Shown: positions 26,691-34,900 of the stretch, one piece after another
Layout: every line of letters starts with the position of its first letter
Numbering within the stretch: the stretch's first letter is position 1
The notes under the pieces: model-generated
What the model was told of the DNA's origin: nothing
Databases searched by the model: none
Seen by the model: only the letters and a program-made list of their open reading frames with translations
Source of the DNA: Palsa-1150 sp964531095
GTDB taxonomy: Bacteria; Myxococcota_A; Polyangia; Polyangiales; Polyangiaceae
Length of the DNA: 64,000 bases
Assembly: GCA_964531095.1 (NCBI GenBank)
Contig: CAZHED010000008.1
Span: 62,001 to 126,000 of the forward strand
Direction of reading: 5' to 3'
Translations under genes and position numbers: made by a program

Positions 26691-27686
26691 ATGGCTTTGC
26701 CTACCGATCCGCCGAAGCCGGCCGGTGCGAACGCGTCGGCGTTTGCCAGCGGGCGTCTCACCAAACTCACGGTGGAGGAGGCTGAGCGTCTGGCCGCCAC
26801 GTTCCGGCCATCGTGGGAGATTGACGAGACCCCCTTCGCCCCATCGGGCTCGTTCGCCGAGGCCGATTTTCGCGCACCGAGGAGTGGAACCCAGGCCGAT
26901 GTCCGCGGCGCCGTTCACGCCCTCAACGGCACGCACGCCCCGGCACCCGCCACGGTGCTCCAGGACGAGCCCTCTCTCTCCGTCATCATCGACGGAAGCC
27001 TCGCCGCAGATGTCGCAGCCGCGGGGCGATCCGATACGCCTGCCGTGCGTCTTGCCCCCGGCGCCGCGGAGGGGCAAATGCCCCAACAGCGCACGGTGGT
27101 CATGGCCTCACAGCGCACCCTCGTCATGCCGAACGCGCCTCGCTTTTCGGGCGCTGCCGCGCGGCGGTCCACGCCGTCGATGGGCCGCGGCGAGACCACT
27201 GTCGCGAGGCGGTCGAACGAGGGCGCGAGGCGGTCGAACGTGGGGCTCTGGATCGCGCTCGGCGCCGGGGGGCTCGTGCTCTTGGGCGTCGGCGTTTGGC
27301 TGGCGTCGACGTCGGCGACGAGACCGCCGGCAACCCCGGTCCCCGCCTCGGAGGCGAGCACCGTGACCGCGGAGCGCCGAATCCCCCCGGCGCCTCCCGC
27401 GGAGCCGATCGCCGCCCAACCGACGCAACCGATCCAGGCGGCCGCGTCGACAACACCCGTCCTTCCCGCTCCGCCACCGCCGACGCCCGTTGCCGCCCCG
27501 GCCCCAGCCCCTCAGCCGACGGCGGTTCTCGCCACCGCTTCGCCCCCCGCAGCCCCTCCGGCGCGTGTGGTGGTCGCGCCTACTCCTCGCGCCCCTGTGT
27601 GGACGCCCCCTCCTCCGCCGGCGGCCAAGCCGGTTCCGCCGAAGCCGAAGTCAGGGCAAACGATCGTTCGCGACGTTCCGTTCTGA
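26691..27686 (+). CDS. Proline-rich single-pass membrane protein of unknown function
   Basis: A 331-aa protein; ATG 26691 follows TTTGGAG. The first 180 residues are cytoplasmic and contain short conserved-looking blocks (LTKLTVEEAERLAATFRPSW, and two TVVM/TLVM repeats). A membrane helix lies at about residues 185-207 (WIALGAGGLVLLGVGVWLA). The outer 120 residues are Pro/Ala repeats ending TIVRDVPF. It may be an anchor or regulator, as similar tails occur in myxobacterial envelope proteins; no enzymatic domain is visible. It follows the YbjN-like gene and precedes the TPR/PEGA gene on the same strand. Confidence 0.6.
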   Translation: MALPTDPPKPAGANASAFASGRLTKLTVEEAERLAATFRPSWEIDETPFAPSGSFAEADFRAPRSGTQADVRGAVHALNGTHAPAPATVLQDEPSLSVIIDGSLAADVAAAGRSDTPAVRLAPGAAEGQMPQQRTVVMASQRTLVMPNAPRFSGAAARRSTPSMGRGETTVARRSNEGARRSNVGLWIALGAGGLVLLGVGVWLASTSATRPPATPVPASEASTVTAERRIPPAPPAEPIAAQPTQPIQAAASTTPVLPAPPPPTPVAAPAPAPQPTAVLATASPPAAPPARVVVAPTPRAPVWTPPPPPAAKPVPPKPKSGQTIVRDVPF

Positions 27687-27749
27687 GCGAGCTTGGGCGG
27701 CCCTTCGCGCTTTACACGCGCACAGCGGAGCGGGCACGATTAGCACCTT

Positions 27750-28889
27750 ATGACGATGACTCGCCCCATCGCTGCCGCGTTGCTTCTGTCCTTGGCGCCC
27801 GCGGCCTTCTCTCCGGCCGTCTACGCGCAAGCGACGGCCGAAGACCCGACGACCGCGATGGCGCGCGCTCGCTTCAAGGAAGGGGTCGACTTCTTCGACA
27901 GGGGAGAGTTCGAGCAAGCGCGGGCGTCCTTCCTACAGGCCTATGCGCTCAAGAAGCACCCTGCGGTTCTTCTCAACTTGGCCTGGAGCGGCTTGAGGAG
28001 CGGTCATCCGCTGGAGTCCGAGCGCTACTTCAAGCAGTTTCTCGCCGAAAGCAAAGACATCACGGACAAGCAGCGCGCCGACGCGACCGACGGCCTCGCC
28101 CAAGCGCACGCGAAGCTCGGTCGCATCGAAGTCATCGCCGGCGCGGGCACGGAGGTGACGATCGACGGGGTCGGGATCGGCACCGCGCCGCTGCCGGAAC
28201 CCGTGGTGGTCGAGGCGGGGGCGCACACCGTCAAGTTCAAGGGTGGGGAGGGGACGAGCGACACGCAGAGCATCACCGTCATGGGAGGCGAAAGGGTCTT
28301 CGCGCGCGCAAAGACGACGGGCACGCCGACGGCATCACCCCCTCTGCCGCCGCCGCCGCCGGCCCCGGAGAGTGGCGGCCCCCTACCTGCGGTGCCTCTG
28401 CCTCCGCCGGAGAATCCCCTTCCCGAACCGCCGACTGCGATGACCGCTCCCCCGCCCCCGCCGGCATCCGAAGCGCCGGCACCAGGACGGAAAGGCGCTT
28501 TCGATCCCCCGAAAAATGTGGCCCCCGTGGTCGTGCTCGGCGCGGTGGCCGTCGCCGGATACGCGGGGGCGGTCTTGGCGCTGGTCTTCAAGCAGCAGGC
28601 GCAAGACAAGGCCGATCAGATCGCCGGAACGATCGCGATGCACGGAGGCTGCCCGTCCACGTCGATCGCACCTTTTTGCGACGCGTACACAACCGACACG
28701 AACAACGTGAACGACGACGCAACGTTCGGAAACATCGCGTTGGGGGTGGGGATCGCAGGGACCGTGGGGGCCTTCGTGTACTGGCTGGTCGCGAACAAAG
28801 GGGACGATGCGCGAGCCTCCGGGCAACCGACGGTGACGGCGACGGCCGGGCCGAACGTCGCCGGGCTCACCATGTCCGGGCGGTTCTAG
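27750..28889 (+). CDS. Secreted TPR + PEGA-domain protein with C-terminal membrane helices
   Basis: A 379-aa protein. Residues 1-26 are a signal peptide ending VYAQA. TPR-like units lie at about 35-125 (FFDRGEFEQARASFLQAYAL). A PEGA-type beta domain spans about 128-185 (VTIDGVGIGTAPLPEPVVVE), followed by a Pro-rich linker, then two hydrophobic helices (about 252-275 and 325-345) flanking a loop with two cysteines. This order (signal peptide, TPR, PEGA, Pro-rich linker, two helices) is common in Polyangia proteins of unknown function. Probably attached to an envelope membrane through the C-terminal helices. It converges with the lipoprotein gene at 29081-30391. Confidence 0.65.
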   Translation: MTMTRPIAAALLLSLAPAAFSPAVYAQATAEDPTTAMARARFKEGVDFFDRGEFEQARASFLQAYALKKHPAVLLNLAWSGLRSGHPLESERYFKQFLAESKDITDKQRADATDGLAQAHAKLGRIEVIAGAGTEVTIDGVGIGTAPLPEPVVVEAGAHTVKFKGGEGTSDTQSITVMGGERVFARAKTTGTPTASPPLPPPPPAPESGGPLPAVPLPPPENPLPEPPTAMTAPPPPPASEAPAPGRKGAFDPPKNVAPVVVLGAVAVAGYAGAVLALVFKQQAQDKADQIAGTIAMHGGCPSTSIAPFCDAYTTDTNNVNDDATFGNIALGVGIAGTVGAFVYWLVANKGDDARASGQPTVTATAGPNVAGLTMSGRF

Positions 28890-28950
28890 ACCGAGCGCAA
28901 GTTGCGTTCACGGCTGCCTGGTCGGGGGGGCGGCCACACCGAGTCGTGTT

Positions 28951-29091
28951 CACGGCTGGGGGGTCGGAGGGAGCGGCCGCGCTCCCCCGTGTGCGGTTCG
29001 TCTAGTCGCGTCAGCCGGAGCGGAGCCCCGAAGTGCGTCCAACAAGAGTCCACGCCGGAGGGGCGGAGCGGAGGCTGCTACTAGGGGTAGC
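28951..29091 (+). repeat. Dispersed repeat R1 (inverted partner of R2)
   Basis: About 135 bp between two convergent genes and touching the stop codon of the lipoprotein gene. Its sequence (starting CGGCTGGGGGGTCGG, with AGCGGCCGCGCTCCCCC inside, then GCGTCAGCCGGAG and CACGCCGGAGGGGCGGAGCGG) recurs in reverse complement at 31783-31920. A partial copy of its first part lies just upstream at about 28909-28938. It ends in a small hairpin GCTAC-TAGGG-GTAGC (29077-29091). Confidence 0.8.
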
Positions 29092-30391
29092 TAAGGACGC
29101 GGATGGACGCGGGCCGCATCCCGTCGGTGCCTGGCTCGCGCACGAGCGCGGCGACCGAGCACCCGCCTTCGTCGCAACCGGCGTCGACGAGAACGTCGGC
29201 TGACTGCTCGATCCGGCCCACCGGCGCGCCGGCACGAAGAGCGCGAAAGGCCAGCCCCGCGACCGAGGCGGCTTTGGGCGGAAGCACCGTTTTACGCTCG
29301 ACCCAGGCGACCATCGGTCCGGTCGGCGGCGTGGCGATCCAAAACGGACCGCGTGCATGATCGCAGTCGCCGGGCGCAAGCTCGATGAGCGATTCGTCGC
29401 CGGTCTGGCGGTCGACGCGGATCGCACGGACGCTCTCGGCGGTGGCTCCGGCTTCGCTGCAGGTGTCGTCCGCGTCGTGCGTCACGACGATGAACGTTGC
29501 CGTGGCGTCGCCGTCGACCGTCACGACGTCGTCGTCCGTGGACAGAGCGTGCTTCAGCTTTCGCCACGGGCCGGGCGCACCCCCCCGCGGCATTTCGCGC
29601 AGGGCGACCGATCCCGAAGCACCGACGCGCACCAGCCCGAGATCGTCGCCGATCGAATAGGCGTCGTGCTCGCGCTCGTCGTCCGCGAAGTCGGTGTTGC
29701 GCATGGCGACGGTCGACGTGCGCGCCGCCGGGTCCCCGGGAACGAACATCGACACCGTGAGGTCGTCGTCCCCGTCGCCGAGCACGACGACATCGTGGTC
29801 GCCGCAGACCAGAGCGGGATCGCGGTCGGGCGACAGGACGACCACGTCGCGAGCCTCCGGCTCGGCCCCCCGACGCGCGCGAACGCGCGTCGGCCCCGTC
29901 GCGTGGGGCGCAATCCAGGCCAAGCCGTCTTGTGTGCCGCAGAACGTCGCGCCGATGTCGATGGGCTCTCCGCGCGGCTCGCCCCGTGGTCCCAGCAAGA
30001 CCAGGGCACGGACGGGCTTTCCGTCGCGAAGTCCCCGCCAAAAGACCGCGACCCCGTCGAAGGCTGGCTGGAGGCGGACCTCCGCGTCCGTGGACCACGC
30101 GACACCGCGGAGCACGTCCGCCGTCCACACGATGGCACCGCCCGCAAACCCGACCGCCCGCACGATCCCCTCGGACGCGACGAGCCCGGCGACCACGTCG
30201 ACCCGACCGGCCCGCGCCGCCCCGATCGGCGCGGAGAACTCCGGCAGCGAAGTCCGGAGTGCCGCCCCGGCATCGGCGGCGGCGCCCCCCTCGCCGCCCG
30301 GCGCCGGCGCATGGTTGCCGCTGCTCGTGCAGCTGGCCAGTAGCGCGGGCACGAGACACGGCAGAGGCACGGCAAGCCGCGCTAGCCTCAT
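29081..30391 (-). CDS. Lipoprotein of unknown function, possible beta-propeller
   Basis: A 436-aa protein with a clear lipoprotein signal (LPCLVPALLASC, Cys21), a Gly/Ala linker, then a beta-rich body with repeated strand pairs such as RALVLLGPRGEPRGEPIDIG and DVVVLGDGDDDLTVSMFVPG. It has several Asp-rich loops (GDGDDD, TDDDVVTVDGD) that could bind calcium. Cysteines beyond the lipid-bearing one are few. No enzymatic motif was recognised. It lies 27 bp downstream of the sigma-54 activator on the same strand and may be cotranscribed with it; both sit between repeats R1 and R2. Confidence 0.6.
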   Translation of the reverse strand: MRLARLAVPLPCLVPALLASCTSSGNHAPAPGGEGGAAADAGAALRTSLPEFSAPIGAARAGRVDVVAGLVASEGIVRAVGFAGGAIVWTADVLRGVAWSTDAEVRLQPAFDGVAVFWRGLRDGKPVRALVLLGPRGEPRGEPIDIGATFCGTQDGLAWIAPHATGPTRVRARRGAEPEARDVVVLSPDRDPALVCGDHDVVVLGDGDDDLTVSMFVPGDPAARTSTVAMRNTDFADDEREHDAYSIGDDLGLVRVGASGSVALREMPRGGAPGPWRKLKHALSTDDDVVTVDGDATATFIVVTHDADDTCSEAGATAESVRAIRVDRQTGDESLIELAPGDCDHARGPFWIATPPTGPMVAWVERKTVLPPKAASVAGLAFRALRAGAPVGRIEQSADVLVDAGCDEGGCSVAALVREPGTDGMRPASIRVLSYP

Positions 30392-30418
30392 GCGGGCGAC
30401 AGTAGCAGAGACGCCCCG

Positions 30419-31699
30419 TCATGCCCCCAGCAACTTGCGGAACGATGTGCGCGGCATCCCCGCTGCGCGAGCGGCCGCGCTGAGGTTGCCACCGCTGCCA
30501 CGGAGCAGTGCCTGCGCCGCTTGGGGCGTGAGACCCACGGGGCGAACCGGGCGGTCGCGCCGAAGCGCCCGGTCGATGTCGTCGGCATCGATGCTCCCGG
30601 GACGGAGGGCTGCGTCCGCGGCGCGGCAAAGGACGTTTCGCAGCTCACGCACGTTTCCGGGCCAGTCGTGCCCAGCGAGCCGAGCGAGCGCCGCGGACGT
30701 CAACGCTCGCGTTCCGACCTGGGGGGCCAGCTGGGAGAGGAGCTCTCGGGCAATCGCAGGGATGTCCCCGCGCCGCTCGCGCATCGGCGGAACACTCACG
30801 ACGAAGCACTCCAGTCGGTGGAACAGATCGCGACGAAACAGGCCAGCCGTCACGCGCTGCTCGAGGGGGGCGTGGGTCGCGGCGACGACGCGAACGTCTG
30901 CGCGCTTGCCGGAGCCGGCGGCGCCGACTCGACGGATTTCGTAGCCGTCGAGCGCCCGGAGGAGCTTGGGCTGCGCTTCGAGGGGCAGGTCGCCGACCTC
31001 GTCGAGAAAGAGCGTGCCGCCTTCGGACTCGGCGAAGGCACCCATGCGTCGAGCGTGCGCGCCGGTGAACGCGCCTCGCTCGTGGCCGAAGAGCTCCGTC
31101 TCGACGAGCTCCCGAGGAAGCGCGGTCACGTTGATCGCGACGAACGGGCGGGACCGGCGGGGGCCCTCCAAGTGAATCGCACGGGCGATGAGCTCCTTGC
31201 CGGTCCCGCTCTCGCCGGAGACAAGCACCGGGAGCGCGTGACGAGCCAAACGGCGCACCTGGTCTGCGAGGCGGCGCATCGCGACCGAGGCGCCGGCTAC
31301 GCCCGGGAGGGGCTCGCCCGCCGGCTGCGGCGGTTCGCGCAAGTCCGCGTGCATGACCACGAGCGTGCAGCGCCCGATCGAAATCGCCGTCCCGGTGCGC
31401 GCCCAGGCTTCGCGAACGCGAGCGCTTCCGACGAATGTGCCGTTGCGCGAACCGAGGTCCTCGATCGCAACGCCCGCTCCGAGCACGCTGAGGGCGCAGT
31501 GGCGTGCGCTCACCGTCTCGTCGTGAACCACGAGGTCCGCGGAGGGCGAGGTTCCGACGACGAGGGCCTCCGATCCGAGGGGAAAGCGCCGAGTCTGCGC
31601 CTCGTCTTGGACCTCGATGATCCACCCCCCCGCGAACGGCACGGTCGCGATCTCCAACGTTCCCGACGACAGATGCGGCTCCTCGATGGTCGATGACAT
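30419..31699 (-). CDS. Sigma-54-dependent transcriptional activator with N-terminal FHA domain
   Basis: A 426-aa enhancer-binding protein. An FHA domain occupies about residues 30-118 (with DLGSRNGTFVG). The AAA+ domain runs about 130-365, with Walker A GESGTGKE at 162-169, the sigma-54-contacting GAFTGA loop at 209-214 and Walker B LFLDEVGDLP. A Fis-type helix-turn-helix closes the protein (about 390-426, NLSAAARAAGMPRTSF). The FHA domain implies input from Ser/Thr phosphorylation, common in myxobacteria. All catalytic motifs are intact. Targets are unknown; candidates are the lipoprotein gene downstream and the sigma-54-like site at 26642. Confidence 0.92.
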   Translation of the reverse strand: MSSTIEEPHLSSGTLEIATVPFAGGWIIEVQDEAQTRRFPLGSEALVVGTSPSADLVVHDETVSARHCALSVLGAGVAIEDLGSRNGTFVGSARVREAWARTGTAISIGRCTLVVMHADLREPPQPAGEPLPGVAGASVAMRRLADQVRRLARHALPVLVSGESGTGKELIARAIHLEGPRRSRPFVAINVTALPRELVETELFGHERGAFTGAHARRMGAFAESEGGTLFLDEVGDLPLEAQPKLLRALDGYEIRRVGAAGSGKRADVRVVAATHAPLEQRVTAGLFRRDLFHRLECFVVSVPPMRERRGDIPAIARELLSQLAPQVGTRALTSAALARLAGHDWPGNVRELRNVLCRAADAALRPGSIDADDIDRALRRDRPVRPVGLTPQAAQALLRGSGGNLSAAARAAGMPRTSFRKLLGA

Positions 31700-31760
31700 C
31701 GCCCCACGGCCTCGCTTTCACCAGCCCTTCGGCGCGGGCGGACGGAAAGTTGCGTGGGTA

Positions 31761-31786
31761 CTAGTCTCGTGAACTAGTCTCGTACA
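31761..31786. repeat. Short direct repeat next to R2
   Basis: ACTAGTCTCGT occurs twice 14 bp apart (starting at 31760 and 31774), immediately beside R2. This could be a duplication made when R2 arrived or slipped; short and therefore weak. Confidence 0.5.
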
Positions 31787-31920
31787 GTCTCCGCTCCGCC
31801 CCTCCGGCGTGGCCTCTGCTCAACGCGCTTCGGGGCTCCCCTCCGGCTGACGCGATTGGCGCGATCAAACGACTTGCACACGGGGGGAGCGCGGCCACTC
31901 CCCCCGACCCCCCAGCCGTA
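31783..31920 (-). repeat. Dispersed repeat R2 (inverted partner of R1)
   Basis: Reverse-complement relative of R1 with more than four fifths of positions identical by eye over about 135 bp; R2 has a roughly 7-bp insertion in the middle. It contains a 9-bp perfect stem (31881-31889 CGGGGGGAG with 31898-31906 CTCCCCCCG) around an 8-nt loop. It lies between the 3' end of gltI and the 5' end of the sigma-54 activator gene and may work as a terminator or processing site. Confidence 0.8.
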
Positions 31921-31976
31921 GGCACTAGTTCCAGCGCGCCAACCGAAACGGGCGGCAGAACTTGTGCCGAGCGGCA

Positions 31977-34900
31977 CTAGCCGACCGCGATGCCGAGCGC
32001 CTTCCGGACCGCGAAGTATTGCTCGCTGACCGAGAAGACCAGAAGCTCTTTCATCTTCTCGGCCGGAGGAAGATCGCCGGGGAGCTGCTGCTCGGCCGCG
32101 ATGATTTTCTTGGCGATCTCCAGGTCCGCGCAGAGGAGCAAGCCGGCGCGGCACGCGGTGATCTCGGTGGCTTGCATCCACCGTTTGAGATCCGCCTTGG
32201 CCCCGTCCTCCATCCACTTCTGGACGACGATCTTCAAGGACTCGCGCTGCACGGGCTGCACGTGCTTCAAGAGCTCGGTCGCGGTCGCGTTGACCGCTTG
32301 GGCCATCTCGCCCGGAACCGTGAATTCCGGCATCACGATCTTCACGCCGGCAAAGAGGATGACCTTCAGCTCGTTGAGCGTCGGGAACAAATTCTTGATG
32401 TAGTGCTCACCCCGGTACCCGGAGAGGTGCTTGCCGACGATGAACATCAACTCTTGCGGCGTAAATCCCGTGAGAACCGTCTGGCCGGCCACGCTGGCCG
32501 GCGGAGTTGCCGCAACCGCAATGAGGGCTCCCGGTACGTCGTTGCGCACGTAGAGCTCGGGCGTGGCTACCCCGAGCACCTGCGCCGCCCAGCCGAACGT
32601 CTTGGCGAACGTCACGGTGCTCGTCGCCGGATCCTGCCTGAACCTCCGATCGAGAACGGGCAGCTGCTTCTGCGATCGAAGCTGGTTGGTCTTCGCGATG
32701 ATCGCCGCGGGCGTGAGCATCTCGAAGATCTTGCCGATGTAGAGATTCTCGTCCCGGTGGAAGACGCTTTTCACCCAGGCCTCGTTGTCGAGGCGGCTCT
32801 TCACCTGGGGCATTCCTTTGGGTTTGTAGTCCTCGAAGAAGCGCTGTTCTTCGTCGTCCGTCTTGTGGAGGAAAGCGAGCGCCGCGCACATGCACCAGGC
32901 GCGATCGAACTCGTGCATCCGCAGATAGAGCTTGTACAAGCTCCGGTACGGATCGACGCGCAGCGGGTCCTTCTGGAGCACAAGGGCATGCTCGCCGACC
33001 GCGGCCTCGACCTGCTCGGTCGCCTCGTACAGCTCCGCCAAGATCTGGCGCTCGACCGGCTCGTCCGGCTTGAACCGCGTTGCCATCTTGAACGCCTCGA
33101 TCGCGCTCGTCGTGTCCTTGAGCCGGTCGCGATAGATGAGGCCCAAGTTGTGCCAGAGGTTGAACTCGAGATCCGGGTTCGAGACGTTGGCGGTCGACAT
33201 TCGGCGGAGCATCTTCCGGAACGCTCGCTCGAGGGCCTTCCAGTCCTTCTTTGTCGTCAAAAGCTTGTTGATGCGCTCGAACGCCTCGAGGTACTGCGGG
33301 TTCAGGTCGAGGGCCTCGCTGAAAAGCTCGACCGCTTTGTCCTGGTCGCCCTCCTTGTCGCGATAGAGCTGCGCCATCGTGTAGAGGAACTTGCTCTTGC
33401 GGCCAGGATCCTTTTCGTTGTCCGCGATGGTCTGAAGGGTCTCGATCATCTTCGACCAGTTCTCGGTCGCCTGGTAGAGAGCGATGAGCTTGTGGAGCAG
33501 GCCCGGGTTGGACGGCTGAAGCTCGCGCGCCTCTTCGAGCGCTTCGATCGCCTTGCGCGGATTCTTGTCCTGGTCGTTCCAGACGTCCGCGATCTCGTTG
33601 AGCATCCGGAAGCGCTCGTCGGCGTCGAACACGTTGTCGAGGATCTGCCTGCGATAGGCGACGACCTGCTTCCAATCCTTGAGCTCCGCGTAGAGCGAGA
33701 CGAGCGACTCGAGCGTGGCCGCGTGCGAGGGATCGACCGCAAGCGCCTTTTCGAAGTTGTTGATCGCCTGCTTCGCCTGCCCCTGCTCGCGCTTGATGCG
33801 ACCGAGGCGATAGTAGACGTCCGCGCGGGCGGTGCTCTCGCCCTCGCCCAACGCCGTCAGGACCTTCTGGTAGTTCGCGAGCGCGGCGCCCCAGTCCTTC
33901 AGGCGGAAGCAAACGTCGGCGAGACCGCGGATGGTGGTTTGATCGGTGAGGTCGAGCTGCAACGCCGCCGTATACGCCTTGAGGGCCTTGTCGTCCTTGC
34001 CGAGCGCGGCGCACACCTCACCGAGCTTGTTCTGGAGGACGTGCTGCTCGGCCCGATCGCGCTTGTTGCCCTTGCGAACGAGCATGTCGATCAGAGGCTC
34101 GGCGGCCGCCCATTGCTGTTGGGCGATGTAGTGGTCCACGAGGGGCGTCGCCGCCTCTTCGTTCTCGGGGTCGGCCTCGTACGCCGCTTCCCAGGCGGCA
34201 ATCGCGCCCGGATGATCTCCGAGCGACTCCTCGCGGAGTCGTCCGAGCTCCACGAGCAGCCGAGCGCGCTGACGTGCAGACTGGGTGTGCGTCTGCTCCT
34301 CGTTCAGGTAGCGAGCCGCCTTGTCGTAGTCGGCCGCGTCGATCGCGATCTGGCGCAGCGCGGCCAACGTCGGCAAGTGCGCCGAGTCCAGATCGAGCGC
34401 CATCTCGTAGCGCTCCTGCGCCGCCACGCGATCGCCCACCTTCTCGTCGAGCGCCTTTCCGATGCGATAGAACGCGTCGACGCGTTGCTTCGGGTCCTGC
34501 GTGAGGTCTGCGACTCGGGTCGTGAATTCGATCGATTGCCCGGCGTCGCCCAGCTTCTCGTAGAGCTTTGCGAGCGCCTCGAGGGCAGCAACGTTCTGCT
34601 CGTCGAGGTCGATGATGTTCTTGTAAGCGTCGACCGCCCGTTCGACGTCTTCGACTTCGTCCGAGTAGACCTGCGCAATCGCACCGAACAGCTCGACCTT
34701 CGTCTTGCGGTTCAGGGTCGCTGCGATGTGCCTCTCGTATGTATGGACGAGGTCGAGCCATTGCCGAAGCCTGCGGTAGCTTCGCTCGAGCTTGAAGTGC
34801 GCTTCTTCGTTGTTCGGATCGACTTCGAGCGCTTGCTCGAGGCGTCGCGCGGCGAGGTCGGCCTTGAGGAAGTGCTCCTCGTGCAGCGTCGCGAGCTGCA

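Noticed and set aside
28951..31920. Composite transposon bounded by R1 and R2
   Set aside because: No transposase or recombinase between the repeats; the genes inside have ordinary local codon use. Left as a repeat pair of unknown type.
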